From contig JALEFZ010000020.1 of assembly GCA_022760475.1 (NCBI GenBank), forward strand, positions 1-64,000: a stretch of 64,000 nt of DNA. Reading direction: 5' to 3'. Below are positions 27,591 through 36,437 of this stretch, in pieces. The notes beneath the pieces are model-generated. The model ran no database searches and was not told the DNA's origin. It was given only the letters and a program-made list of their open reading frames with translations. The translations under genes and the position numbers were made by a program. The DNA is from Bacteroidia bacterium. GTDB taxonomy: Bacteria; Bacteroidota; Bacteroidia; J057. Each line of letters opens with the position of its first letter. Within the stretch, counting starts at the first letter, position 1.

Positions 27591-29546
27591 ATGATTAAAA
27601 TGGAAAAGGTAATTCTTGTCCTTTGGCTACAGATATTGTTTGGTTTACAAATTGCTCAAGCTCAAGTTTCTTATTGGCAAAAATACCTTGGAGGAGAAGC
27701 CCTAGATCAGGGACAAAGGCTCAAGGTATTGGAGGATGGAACCTTACTCATGGGAGGTACTACCTATTCTACCAAGTATCTGGTAGATAAGAATCATGGG
27801 GATTCGGATATACTGGTCTTGAAATTGTCTACACAGGGTACTATTTTCTGGAAATCCATCCTAGGAGGTACCAAAGAAGAGCATCTCAATGACCTCATCC
27901 AGACCTCAGACAAAGGTTACCTACTCATGGGGAGAAGTGCCTCAGATGATGGCGATGTAGAAAAAAATAGAGGCTACAATGACATCTGGATTGTAAAACT
28001 AGACCCAGATGGCCAAATCCAATGGACGCAAAGTTTCGGAGGGTACAACGACGAACAGGCCATGGCTGGGATAGAGCTTTCAAATGGAGACTTTTTGGTA
28101 GCCGGGGAAGCCAGTTCTCACAACATGTCCTACCATCGTCCTCACCATGAGGGACTTGATGGATGGATCGCGAGGCTATCCCCTGATGGTACTGTACTAT
28201 GGGAAAAACAGTATGGAGGAAATGGTAACGAACAAATCAGGGCACTCTATCAGCTAAGTGAAGAGAAATTTCTGGCTATTGGATCTACGGATTCTTATGA
28301 TGGAGACCTTAGCGACAATAGAGGTAAGAAAGATGTATGGTTTTTCTATATAGATGGGGAAGGCGAAATCATTGAGAGCTACACCTTTGGTGGCAAGGAA
28401 AATGACATCGCCAATTCCGTCCAAATGGACAATAGAGGTAATTTCATATTGGTAGGTACGACTTTTTCCACTGATGGAGACATCTCATTCCAGAGAGGGG
28501 ATGGAGATGCCTGGATCTTTAAGGTAAGCCCAAGGGGTCAACTGCTTTGGAGCAAGACCTATGGGGGGCGACTTTCAGAAGGTTTTATGGACATTCAGCC
28601 CACCCAGGACAGGGGATACATCCTCTGCGGATTGACTAAGTCAAGGACAGGTGAAGGAGATATCGAATACAATTCAGGTTATTATGAGGGTTGGGTGTTC
28701 AAATGCGATGTAGATGGAAATAAAATCTGGTCAAGGACCATCGGTTACCAAGGCAAAGATGTCCTGAACTCTATCGTCGAAGTGCCTCGAGGAGGCTATC
28801 TCTGTTTTGGCTATGCTACTCAGGGAAGAGACGGATACATCCTCCCCGAGCATAAAGGTGGAGCAGATTTTTGGCTGTGCAACATGAGCGATCCCGAAAG
28901 ACAGGGGGTAAAACCTTATGTTACCCCTCCAGTACTGGTCGGTAATATCCTTGACAGAAGCAATAACGATCCGGTCCAGGCTACCATCACTCTCACAGAG
29001 AATAAATCACTGGATTCTCTTGGAAGCGCCCAAAGTAAGGGGGAGGATGGAGGCTTTGCCATGATCATGCCTACCTATGGCCTTGTCAGTATCAATGTTC
29101 TTGGTGAAGGATATATGTTCTATGGGAGAAATTACCTCATGGATACAGTGATCGACAGGACTACGATTCAGCAGGAAATTCTCCTTGACCCCATCCGAGT
29201 AGGAGCCAAACTAATCCTTAAAAATACCTATTTCAAAACGGGCAAATGGGATCTGCTTGAAAACTCTTTCGCTGAGCTTCAGCGTGTGAAAAAATTCCTA
29301 CAACTCAACCCAAGGGTCAAAGTCCAGATCAGCGGTCATACGGACAATACCGGCAACAGAAGTTCCAAGGAGGAATTGTCCCTCAATCGTGCCAACTCAG
29401 TTAAAGATTATCTCATTCGACAAGGAATACCGGCTTATCAGATGAGGGTAAAAGGTTTTGGAATGTACAAGCCCATTGCCTCCAATAAAACGGCTGCGGG
29501 AAGGGCTAAAAATAGAAGGGTAGAAATAGAAGTGATTCAGAAGTAA
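27591..29546 (+). CDS. OmpA-family outer-membrane protein with propeller-like N-terminal repeats
   Basis: A 651-residue protein with a signal peptide (ends IAQAQ, residue about 25). Residues about 30-440 hold seven or so repeats of roughly 55 residues with the pattern GG..E....L....DGGYL..G.....DGD.....G..D.W..K.D..G.I.W...., likely a beta-propeller. A carboxypeptidase-regulatory-like beta sandwich follows (LVGNILDRSNNDPVQATITLTE, 450-530). The C-terminus (545-651) is an OmpA peptidoglycan-binding domain: Y FKTGKWDLLENSFAEL, then ISGHTDNTGN, LSLNRANSVKDYL and NRRVEIEV. It probably links outer membrane and peptidoglycan. Such proteins are common near T9SS genes in Bacteroidota. Confidence 0.88.
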   Translation: MIKMEKVILVLWLQILFGLQIAQAQVSYWQKYLGGEALDQGQRLKVLEDGTLLMGGTTYSTKYLVDKNHGDSDILVLKLSTQGTIFWKSILGGTKEEHLNDLIQTSDKGYLLMGRSASDDGDVEKNRGYNDIWIVKLDPDGQIQWTQSFGGYNDEQAMAGIELSNGDFLVAGEASSHNMSYHRPHHEGLDGWIARLSPDGTVLWEKQYGGNGNEQIRALYQLSEEKFLAIGSTDSYDGDLSDNRGKKDVWFFYIDGEGEIIESYTFGGKENDIANSVQMDNRGNFILVGTTFSTDGDISFQRGDGDAWIFKVSPRGQLLWSKTYGGRLSEGFMDIQPTQDRGYILCGLTKSRTGEGDIEYNSGYYEGWVFKCDVDGNKIWSRTIGYQGKDVLNSIVEVPRGGYLCFGYATQGRDGYILPEHKGGADFWLCNMSDPERQGVKPYVTPPVLVGNILDRSNNDPVQATITLTENKSLDSLGSAQSKGEDGGFAMIMPTYGLVSINVLGEGYMFYGRNYLMDTVIDRTTIQQEILLDPIRVGAKLILKNTYFKTGKWDLLENSFAELQRVKKFLQLNPRVKVQISGHTDNTGNRSSKEELSLNRANSVKDYLIRQGIPAYQMRVKGFGMYKPIASNKTAAGRAKNRRVEIEVIQK

Positions 29547-29575
29547 ATAAGGCCAACCACTTCTAATTCAATTAA

Positions 29576-30301
29576 CTAAAGGGTATCTATGAACTCATGG
29601 AAGCCCTTTTTTCCTTGTAGCCACTCCAAGGCGATGACTGCTCCCAAGGCAAAACCCCTGCGATTGTGGGCATGATGCTCTATGCTTAGGGTATCAATAT
29701 CAGAGGTGTAGGCAACCTTATGGCGTCCGATGATTTCGCCCGATCTGATGAAGCCAACTGACAACTCTTCGTCCTTTGGTGCGCGGTTTCGAAGATCTTC
29801 GCCTGCCACGCTCTCCTTTCTGTCGATCCTTTCGATCAAATCTCTTGCAAGGGTAAAGGCCGTCCCACTAGGTCCGTCAGCCTTATAGCGATGGTGTTGT
29901 TCCTCTATAAAGGGATCGTATTGATCGTAGCGGTTCATCAACTCTGCCAGCCTTCTGTTCAATTTGAAAAGGAGATTTACCCCAACAGAGAAATTTGACG
30001 CATATAAAAAAGCTCCATCTTCTCCACTCACAAGATCTTGATAGCTTTGGATACGCTCATACCAGCCTGTGGTTCCACTCACCAAAGGCAGTTTTTGTCC
30101 CATTACAGCATGTATATTTCTGTCAAAGCTCTCCGGATGGGTAAATTCAATGATCCCATCGCAATTGTCAGGCGTCAGTTTCTTTAGATCATCCCAGTTG
30201 TCCTGGTCAAGCTTGGCGACAATCCTGTGCCCACGCTCAAGGGCTTCTTTCTCAACGGCTTTGCCCATTCGTCCATATCCCAGGAGTGCGATCTTTAGCA
30301 T
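29576..30301 (-). CDS. dapB: 4-hydroxy-tetrahydrodipicolinate reductase
   Basis: A 241-residue enzyme that reduces hydroxy-tetrahydrodipicolinate with NAD(P)H in the diaminopimelate/lysine pathway. Motifs: Rossmann GYGRMGKAVEKEA, EFTHPE, VSGTTGWYE, SNFSVGVNLLFKLNR, and the active-site EQHHRYKADGPSGTA. Its first 50 bases overlap the end of the DUF5683 gene, another frame on the same strand. The order ParB-DUF5683-DapB is common in Bacteroidota; the signal peptidase gene that often follows is not here. Confidence 0.95.
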   Translation of the reverse strand: MLKIALLGYGRMGKAVEKEALERGHRIVAKLDQDNWDDLKKLTPDNCDGIIEFTHPESFDRNIHAVMGQKLPLVSGTTGWYERIQSYQDLVSGEDGAFLYASNFSVGVNLLFKLNRRLAELMNRYDQYDPFIEEQHHRYKADGPSGTAFTLARDLIERIDRKESVAGEDLRNRAPKDEELSVGFIRSGEIIGRHKVAYTSDIDTLSIEHHAHNRRGFALGAVIALEWLQGKKGFHEFIDTL

Positions 30302-31055
30302 AAATCAAATTTTTGTTTTTCTTATCAAAGCTGAAAGTAAGCCCTACACCTACAGAAGTAGTAGGCGCTGCAATAACAGACGGCCCCATCTTGAGACTCA
30401 GTTCATCTGATACATCGAAATCTTTCAAGTGAGCATCCACATAGGCTTCTACTGCGCTGATTCCATGCCAGGCAATCATGATTAAAATGGCTTGATCTCT
30501 TCTTTGCCTCCAGCTTTCCCTTTGCCTTCTCAATCCTTCTCCATCCCCTAATCCTTCTGCTGCGGTTGGAATTTCACATACATTCTGGGGTTCTGAACAG
30601 AAGAAGGCTCTTTGAAATAAGGTATATCTTGATTGTGTGTAGGCCAACCAACCTCCTACGGCGCCATACCCCAGATAGAAAATCGGCACCTTCCAACCTG
30701 ACCTGTTGTAGACTTGCCCCAATCCTGGAAACATCAACGCACGTTGCCAAGATACATCTGGATCAGGAGTATCCGTCCATGGAGAAGGTAAAAAGCCCTT
30801 GGGTACGGGGACATTGATATCCTCTCTCCATGGGAACTTGAGTTTCAGCTTGGTAGCTTTCTCAGTCTCAAAAATTTCAGGAGCATATTTTTTTATGGAA
30901 ATGCTTTTCTTTCCCTTTTTTGATGGAAAAATCTCCTTCACTGAAGAATCATTCCTAGCCGTAATCTCCGGCTGGACGCTGAGGCTGTCTACCTGTGCAA
31001 AAAGCATTTGCTGCAGCCCAAATAACATCACGCAAAATAATATTCTACCCATCAC
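30252..31055 (-). CDS. DUF5683 domain-containing membrane protein
   Basis: A 267-residue exported or membrane protein with a signal peptide (residues 1-20, ending LFAQ). The family core is SPWTDTPDPDVSWQRALMFPGLGQVYNRSGWKVPIFYLGYGAVGGWLAY, containing a PGLGQxYN motif followed by a membrane helix. Another helix is near residue 190 (AILIMIAWHGISAVEAYVDAHL). The C-terminal 50 residues overlap the dapB reading frame. No function is known, but its constant position between parB and dapB in the phylum suggests coordinate expression. Confidence 0.88.
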   Translation of the reverse strand: MMGRILFCVMLFGLQQMLFAQVDSLSVQPEITARNDSSVKEIFPSKKGKKSISIKKYAPEIFETEKATKLKLKFPWREDINVPVPKGFLPSPWTDTPDPDVSWQRALMFPGLGQVYNRSGWKVPIFYLGYGAVGGWLAYTQSRYTLFQRAFFCSEPQNVCEIPTAAEGLGDGEGLRRQRESWRQRRDQAILIMIAWHGISAVEAYVDAHLKDFDVSDELSLKMGPSVIAAPTTSVGVGLTFSFDKKNKNLIYAKDRTPGIWTNGQSR

Positions 31056-31111
31056 ATGCTAATTGGATGATTTGCATGAATCAAAGTGGCTACAAAGGTG
31101 GAAGTCGTTGG

Positions 31112-32110
31112 TCAAATATCCAAAATTTCCAAAATCCTGTTCAGGTCGTCCGTACTGGCGAAAGAAATGGAAATCTCGCCTTTGCCATCCGGATTTTGCT
31201 TGAGCTTTACTTTATTACCAAACTTTTCTTCGAGTTTGTTCGATAGGTCATTGATCAGAATGCTGTTTTGGCTAATGGGTGTCGGTTCTGGGACAGGCTT
31301 ACTTAGCTTGGCCTTTTCACTTTCTACCCAGGACTGGATTTTGGTAATAGACCACTTTTGGTCTTCGATATTCTGAAGCAGGCTACTTTGGAGCATCACA
31401 TCGGGCAAGCTCTTTATCGCACTTGCAGCCAATTCGGTATGGCGTACGGAATAGGACTGGTCAACTACAATTTCATAGAGTCTCTTGGCAATTTCCTTAT
31501 TGGCGAAATTTTTCAAGGCCTTAGCGTGTCCCATGCTGATAAGCCCCTTTTTCAAGCCTACCTGAATGGTCTCCCCCATCTTTAAGAGAGACAGAAAATT
31601 GGTAACTGTGGACCTCTTTTTGCCCACCTTGTCTGCAACATCTTCCTGTGTAAGTTTCATTTCCACAATAAGGCGGCTGTAAGATTCAGCCACCTCAATG
31701 GGGTTTAGATCCTCACGTTGTATGTTTTCTATCAAGGCCATTTCGAGCATTTGCTCATCATTGGCCTCGCGGATATATGCTGGAATGGTTTTTTGTTTGG
31801 CCTTCTTGGAAGCCCTTAGACGTCTCTCACCAGAAATCAGCTCATAGCGGTACTCTCCTTTGCCTTTGGGCATTCTGCGGACAGTGATAGGCTGAATCAC
31901 TCCGTGCTCTCTGATAGAGGCAGCCAGTTCCTCCAATGCATCCTCGTCAAATTCAATTCTTGGCTGGTAGGTATTCCTTTCAATTTCTGAAACAGGCAGG
32001 TGGTGGAACTCTACAGGTGATGATTTGTCGCCTGACTTTCTATCTGAAGTAATGCTGGTGTCTGGAATGATGGCTCCAATGCCCTTACCCAATCCCGATT
32101 TTCTTGCCAT
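31112..32110 (-). CDS. parB: ParB/Spo0J chromosome-partitioning protein
   Basis: A 332-residue DNA-binding CTP switch protein that loads at parS sites for chromosome segregation. It opens with MARKSGLGKGIGAIIPD, the usual LGxGLxALI-type ParA-interacting start. The N-terminal domain carries NTYQPR, HGVIQPITVRR, ELISGERRLRASKKA (GERR box) and ENIQREDLNPIEVAESY. A helix-turn-helix follows (LTQEDVADKVGKKRSTVTNFL). The C-terminal dimer domain is about 285-332. No parA gene lies next to it in this window, although parA-parB is usual; the 614 bases upstream are gene-free. Confidence 0.95.
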   Translation of the reverse strand: MARKSGLGKGIGAIIPDTSITSDRKSGDKSSPVEFHHLPVSEIERNTYQPRIEFDEDALEELAASIREHGVIQPITVRRMPKGKGEYRYELISGERRLRASKKAKQKTIPAYIREANDEQMLEMALIENIQREDLNPIEVAESYSRLIVEMKLTQEDVADKVGKKRSTVTNFLSLLKMGETIQVGLKKGLISMGHAKALKNFANKEIAKRLYEIVVDQSYSVRHTELAASAIKSLPDVMLQSSLLQNIEDQKWSITKIQSWVESEKAKLSKPVPEPTPISQNSILINDLSNKLEEKFGNKVKLKQNPDGKGEISISFASTDDLNRILEILDI

Positions 32111-32724
32111 AATCTGATGCTTGAGAATATATTAATGAGGACTAGCCCAATATTGCTTGTGGCTATTCTTTTCTGTTTAAAAATTTTTGAACCTGATAAT
32201 AGAAATGATTCACCAACAAAATACAATTTTTTTATCAAGTCACTCTCCTCTCTTGTGGAAAAGCAAAACTTGGAGAATGTTCAGATTTAGAATCTGCCTT
32301 TTTCTGGCTGAGCTTGGAAAGGAGCTACCCTTTCCTCCGGGAGTTAAGGTGTGTACATCCGTTTTGGTGGAAGTTTAGCTGCTTGGAAACAGGATTTTTT
32401 TGCCTCTTTTTATTGCCATTCTGTTAACACTAAACTGCTGCTACCACCCTGTCAGGGTTATAACCCTGACAGGGTGGTAGTAAAAAGGCAGATTAATAAT
32501 CAATTCGCAACGTCAATCGCTAGTTAGCTTGTAAATTGAAGTTTCAGGGAAACACCCTAAACCATTTAGGCTTTATTTCAAGCCTAAGCCATACCAAAAT
32601 AATAAAAAGCCAGGCCATAAGGTATTAGAATAGACCCTCTGATCAGTTAATGATAAATCTTAAACCGCTTCATTAATCCAGCACTTTCTTCATTTTTTCT
32701 TTAAATTTCTGCAAATGAATTTCC
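32111..32724. other. Gene-free region upstream of parB with palindromic repeat
   Basis: No gene is supported on either strand. The main feature is the 40-bp palindrome at 32441-32480 (listed separately). parA, expected here from gene order in relatives, is absent. A 13-base sequence, GTTTCAGGGAAAC near 32541, recalls a degenerate parS site but lacks the central CGTG. Confidence 0.5.
32441..32480. repeat. 40-bp perfect palindrome (interspersed repeat, copy 2)
   Basis: A perfect inverted repeat with half-site CTACCACCCTGTCAGGGTTA. The central 28 bases are identical to those of the 32-bp palindrome at 12388-12419, while the outer bases differ but are still perfectly paired. The matched change on both arms argues for selection on pairing or for a hairpin-based copying mechanism. 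Confidence 0.88.
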
Positions 32725-33654
32725 ATGTTTTCAGAACTACTACTTCGCCAATTGTCCGAGCCTGAAGTTTTTAGACGGGGGATGAATTATTATCGAGAGG
32801 GGAGGTTAAGGAAATTGATCAAGATTGAACAGGTCTATCAGGCAGAAATCCTGGGAAGCCAAAATTACTTCACGCAAATCCTTTTTGAAGGCGGTGAATT
32901 CCAGGGCTATTGTACCTGTCCATATTCTGAAAACAAATGGTGTAAGCATCTGGTAGCCACAGCTTTGGGCATAAATGATGAGGCCTATGAGGAAATTCCC
33001 AACCAATCCATTGCCCTGGAACCTCTAAGTGGCTTCATGTCAAAATATGTTAAAACGGCAGAAAAGTTCCATCTTTTTGGTTTCGTAGAACAAATGATGG
33101 CCAAAAACCCTCATCTCCAGGCAGAATTTCTTCGCTACCAGAGGTCCTGGCCAGGACCTCTGGTAGATATCCCTACCCTATCCACAAAATGGCTCGAAAT
33201 CATTGAAAATGAGGAGCTGGAATTCGAGCATGAAATTGATATACACTGTTCCCTCCCATTAATGGAAGCCATAGAATTTGGAAGGTATGATACCGCAGGC
33301 CAATACTGGCTCACCGCTTACGAAACTTACTTAAAAGCCGGTTCTAACAAATCAAGGCTTCGAGCAGAAGGCCTGGGCTCTCTGATGGCGACCCAGTTGG
33401 AAGATGTACTTCGTGAAGCAATCAGCCCAACATCTGTAAGCAAGAGGCTGATAGAGTTGCTCTTCTTCAGATGGGGATATTGGCAACAACATGGCCCACC
33501 CTACTATCAATGGAGCCAGGTAGCTTGGTTGTTGGAATTGTTATGCGCAGATATGGTCACTGCCCAATTCACCAAACATAAACTTGAAGCCTTTGGTTTA
33601 GATGATCCATTCCTAATTCCTGTTAAAGAAAAAATTGAGGAGATTCTGGGTTAG
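32725..33654 (+). CDS. SWIM zinc-finger protein
   Basis: A 309-residue protein. Residues about 45-90 hold the SWIM zinc finger, CTCPYSENKWCKH, matching CxCx7CxH exactly, preceded by the usual Y.A.I.GS..Y...I.F strands. The rest is helical with no recognised domain. SWIM fingers bind DNA or proteins and are often found beside or within SNF2 helicases, but no helicase gene is adjacent. The gene is followed 27 bases later by a YdeI-like gene on the same strand. Confidence 0.85.
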   Translation: MFSELLLRQLSEPEVFRRGMNYYREGRLRKLIKIEQVYQAEILGSQNYFTQILFEGGEFQGYCTCPYSENKWCKHLVATALGINDEAYEEIPNQSIALEPLSGFMSKYVKTAEKFHLFGFVEQMMAKNPHLQAEFLRYQRSWPGPLVDIPTLSTKWLEIIENEELEFEHEIDIHCSLPLMEAIEFGRYDTAGQYWLTAYETYLKAGSNKSRLRAEGLGSLMATQLEDVLREAISPTSVSKRLIELLFFRWGYWQQHGPPYYQWSQVAWLLELLCADMVTAQFTKHKLEAFGLDDPFLIPVKEKIEEILG

Positions 33655-33681
33655 GGGAAACCATTCATCACAACATCTGCC

Positions 33682-34164
33682 ATGGTCTACGAAATCGAAG
33701 GAGAGTTGAAACTGGTTGGCGGAAACTCCATCATTGAATTGCCGCTGGAAATTGGTCAAAACTTTCATTCGAAAGCTCACAAAAGGCTATTATGCACCAT
33801 CGGAGAACACCCTGTTCATTTGGCCCTTAACAGAAGAAAAGAAGGAAGTTTCTACATTCGTATAGGAAAAAAGCACCTCAAAGCCGCCAATCAGGAGCGA
33901 GAAGGGAAGATTTCCTTCAGGCTTGAACCTGATAATTCCACCAACCAATTTGAAGAATCCGAGGTACTTCAAGAGGTATTGATGACAGATCCAGAAGCTC
34001 TGGAAATATGGAATTCATTCACGCCAGGAAGAAAACGAAGTTTTATCGCTTACATTACTTCGGTGAAATCTACAGACCTCAGGATAGAGCGTGCCCTAAA
34101 GATCACAGAATGTTTCAAAATGGGCATTACAAATCCTAGAGAAGTGGCAAAAATCAAGTTATAG
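33682..34164 (+). CDS. DUF1905/YdeI (OmpD-associated) family protein
   Basis: A 160-residue cytoplasmic protein (no signal). Residues 1-80 resemble the small DUF1905 beta-barrel (YEIEGELKLVGGNSIIELPLEIG, VHLALNRRKEGSFYIRIGKKHLK). Residues about 95-160 match the YdeI/OmpD-associated helical region (LMTDPEALEIWNSFTPGRKRSFIAYITSVKSTDLRIERALKITECFKMG), including the W..F..GR.R.....I.....RI.RA.K pattern. The family has been linked with resistance to antimicrobial peptides in enterics; that role should not be assumed here. It is probably cotranscribed with the SWIM gene. Confidence 0.75.
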   Translation: MVYEIEGELKLVGGNSIIELPLEIGQNFHSKAHKRLLCTIGEHPVHLALNRRKEGSFYIRIGKKHLKAANQEREGKISFRLEPDNSTNQFEESEVLQEVLMTDPEALEIWNSFTPGRKRSFIAYITSVKSTDLRIERALKITECFKMGITNPREVAKIKL

Positions 34165-34266
34165 GCAAAAATCATTTTGCCTTTGTTAAGGAATCTTCAA
34201 ACAACCGAGTCTCATAGATACCTCTGAATAATCAGGGGAGACAATTATCAAACTCAATATGTTATT

Positions 34267-34740
34267 ATGAGACTCACAATTCTAATTATCGCACTTATTT
34301 TCTCTAACCTTAGCTATGGCCAAGATGTTGTAGCTGGTTACATGGAAGGCAAAAAAATGGTCCTTAAACTGGATGAAAGGAAGGTCGCTGGCATCCTTTT
34401 AAGCAATTCTTATGAAGAAAAAGTCTATAACCAGCGAGCCAAAATCATGAAAACAGAAGATGGGCAGTATGCATTGGTGGCATACGGTTATAACAAGGAA
34501 AAGAATTCCAGGTCTGCCGGATTTTACCTTCAACTAGAAGACAACAAGTTTATTATCTCTGCCAGAAAGGCGGGGGGTGAAATCCATACCTGTAAAGGAG
34601 TAAATTGTTCCGAATGCAGTTATTTCATTGGATGTGACTGCAACAGGGCAGGAGATGAAACACGAAAATCTCATTGCGACCATACAGTTGTCTATACCAA
34701 AGCTACATTTAAGCAAATTGGATATGCTTTTGGCAGATAA
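34267..34740 (+). CDS. Secreted Cys-rich small protein, function unknown
   Basis: A 157-residue protein with a signal peptide (MRLTILIIALIFSNLSYGQ). The middle is beta-rich. The last third holds a tight Cys cluster, C-x4-C-x2-C-x5-C-x-C-x11-C (CKGVNCSECSYFIGCDCNRAGDETRKSHC by segments), plus a nearby H. Six Cys suggest three disulphides or a metal site. I do not recognise the family. It ends at a shared convergent terminator. Confidence 0.65.
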   Translation: MRLTILIIALIFSNLSYGQDVVAGYMEGKKMVLKLDERKVAGILLSNSYEEKVYNQRAKIMKTEDGQYALVAYGYNKEKNSRSAGFYLQLEDNKFIISARKAGGEIHTCKGVNCSECSYFIGCDCNRAGDETRKSHCDHTVVYTKATFKQIGYAFGR

Positions 34741-34758
34741 GTTTATCTAAATAAAAAA

Positions 34759-34793
34759 TAGCCCTTGATTCAACTCAAGGGCTACTTTTATTT
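34759..34793. terminator. Bidirectional terminator between convergent genes
   Basis: A perfect 10-bp stem (TAGCCCTTGA with TCAAGGGCTA) and a 6-base loop, with an A-run on the left and a T-rich run on the right. It lies between two stop codons and can serve both. Confidence 0.85.
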
Positions 34794-35570
34794 GGGGTCT
34801 ACCTTAGAAGCAATCCTCCTGAAAAGCCAAGGCATATACCTCTTGAAGTAGACCATCATGATTTCCTTTCCACCGATGTTTGCTTCCGGCTTTTTTTGGT
34901 AGATGGCTTTCAGCATCCTCTTGGCGCAGTCCTCAGGAGCCATTCCTTCGTCCAGCCCTTTGTCCATGCTTTCTTGTGGACTTCCATCTTTTTGTAAGGC
35001 ATGAAGAGAGATATTGGTTCTAATCCTACCCGGATTGATCACACTAACTTGAATATTCTTATCCGCCAATTCAAAACCAAGGGTCTCAAAAAATCCATGT
35101 AAGGCATGCTTGGTTGCTGAATAGGCCGACCTCAATGGAAACCCAAACTTCCCTGTAATGCTGCTTACCGCAACTACCTGTCCCCCACCCTGCTCGATCA
35201 TCCCTGGTAACACTGCCTTGGTCAAAGCCACCTGCCCAAAGTAATTTACCTCAAATATCTTCCTATCTACTTCCAATGGCGTTTCATGAGCCAGAGATCT
35301 TTGAGATATGCCCCCATTATTGATCAAAATATCTACCCTGCCCGCCTGAGTCGCTGCCTGTTGAATACCTTCAATATCTGTCAAATCCAAAGGAAGAATA
35401 CGCACCTTCTCTTTGTTTTCCCCACAATTCTCTCGAACCCGTTCCAATTCATTCACCCTCCTTGCAGAAGCGATCACTTCGGCTCCTTCATGGACAAACT
35501 CATACAAAAGTGCCTCTCCAATCCCTGAAGAGGCACCCGTTATCCAGACTATTTTATTTGCAAACTTCAT
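34788..35570 (-). CDS. Short-chain dehydrogenase/reductase (SDR)
   Basis: A 260-residue classical SDR. Cofactor motif TGASSGIG (residues 11-18), NNGG, catalytic Ser in VVAVSSITGK and the YSATK active site (Y-x3-K) are all present. The Arg of SARR after beta 2 suggests preference for NADP. A C-terminal extension with KRYMPWLFRRIASK resembles DHRS7-like members that end with a membrane-associating segment. The substrate is unknown. It is transcribed toward the terminator it shares with the Cys-rich protein. Confidence 0.92.
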   Translation of the reverse strand: MKFANKIVWITGASSGIGEALLYEFVHEGAEVIASARRVNELERVRENCGENKEKVRILPLDLTDIEGIQQAATQAGRVDILINNGGISQRSLAHETPLEVDRKIFEVNYFGQVALTKAVLPGMIEQGGGQVVAVSSITGKFGFPLRSAYSATKHALHGFFETLGFELADKNIQVSVINPGRIRTNISLHALQKDGSPQESMDKGLDEGMAPEDCAKRMLKAIYQKKPEANIGGKEIMMVYFKRYMPWLFRRIASKVDPK

Positions 35571-35648
35571 TGGGACAAATATAGCAAGTCCAAAATTGAG
35601 AACGCAGGTAATGGGGAAATTTTCTCTTTTCGGAAGGTCTTATTTCGT

Positions 35649-36437
35649 TTACTTTTCCTTCAAAATTGCCCCCTCAGGGAGTTTAAAGGTATTTTCATCA
35701 GGAATAATGAAAGCCAGGTTGCTAAGATCAGCCTCACCTATCTTGTCTCCAAACTCACCATCCTTCCAATTGCGAAAAGCCCACTTGGTTGGGATCGTAA
35801 CCCCACCGATTTCCCTAAACTCATCATAAACGATGGCATGTGGGTTCTTTTCTGCATCTTCCTGACTTCGGGAATATGTCACTATATATACAAGAGCTTT
35901 CAACAAATCTGTCTCAGGATCTTTAAAAACCTTATACCAATCATCTGGTGCGTCCCCAGTTCCGGCTGAAAAGCTCAGTTTTTCAACCTGATATTTTTTT
36001 CCGTTTAGTGGAAGGGAATCATGCGAAGCCAACTGGGTTCCTGGGTCGTTTAGCTTGAATGGAACCGCCAGAAAGTAAGGCCATGTCAGTACATCAAATC
36101 TGGGATTTTTGTAAGCAGCATCTTCCGGAAAGAGGTACGTTTTGTCTTCCAGATAATACATTTCTGCTCCATCCTTGGTTTTAATCGAAATTCTTCCAAA
36201 ATCAGGTTCCATCAGAATCTTGGCGTTGAGGCGCTCTTGCCCTCCAAAGAATAATTGGAAGTCAAAACTCAAGGCTTGCTTTTCATTCCATCCACTTAGG
36301 TTATGTGCTGCTTCTATTTTTTTCGAAAAACTCAGCACTTTGGAATCTACAGTTTTCTTTTCACTGTTTTCATAGGGGGTCGCACAGGAAAACATGAGCA
36401 ACAATGGGGGAAGAAGAAAAAGAATGGATCGTGTCAT
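35649..36437 (-). CDS. DUF6503-like lipoprotein
   Basis: A 262-residue lipoprotein (signal ends LMFSC, Cys 18). The mature part is a LolA/LolB-like half-barrel pattern: KIEAAHNLSGWNEKQALSFDF, then FFGGQERLNAKILMEPDFGRISI, then DDWYKVFKDPETDLLKALVYIVTY and VTIPTKWAFRNWKDGEFGDKIGEADLSN. This matches proteins annotated as DUF6503 in Bacteroidota. The function is unknown; lipid binding is only a structural guess. Confidence 0.72.
   Translation of the reverse strand: MTRSILFLLPPLLLMFSCATPYENSEKKTVDSKVLSFSKKIEAAHNLSGWNEKQALSFDFQLFFGGQERLNAKILMEPDFGRISIKTKDGAEMYYLEDKTYLFPEDAAYKNPRFDVLTWPYFLAVPFKLNDPGTQLASHDSLPLNGKKYQVEKLSFSAGTGDAPDDWYKVFKDPETDLLKALVYIVTYSRSQEDAEKNPHAIVYDEFREIGGVTIPTKWAFRNWKDGEFGDKIGEADLSNLAFIIPDENTFKLPEGAILKEK

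Noticed and set aside
32541-32553. GTTTCAGGGAAAC as a parS site near parB
   Set aside because: It lacks the central CGTG of parS and is one base short; a single degenerate copy is not enough.
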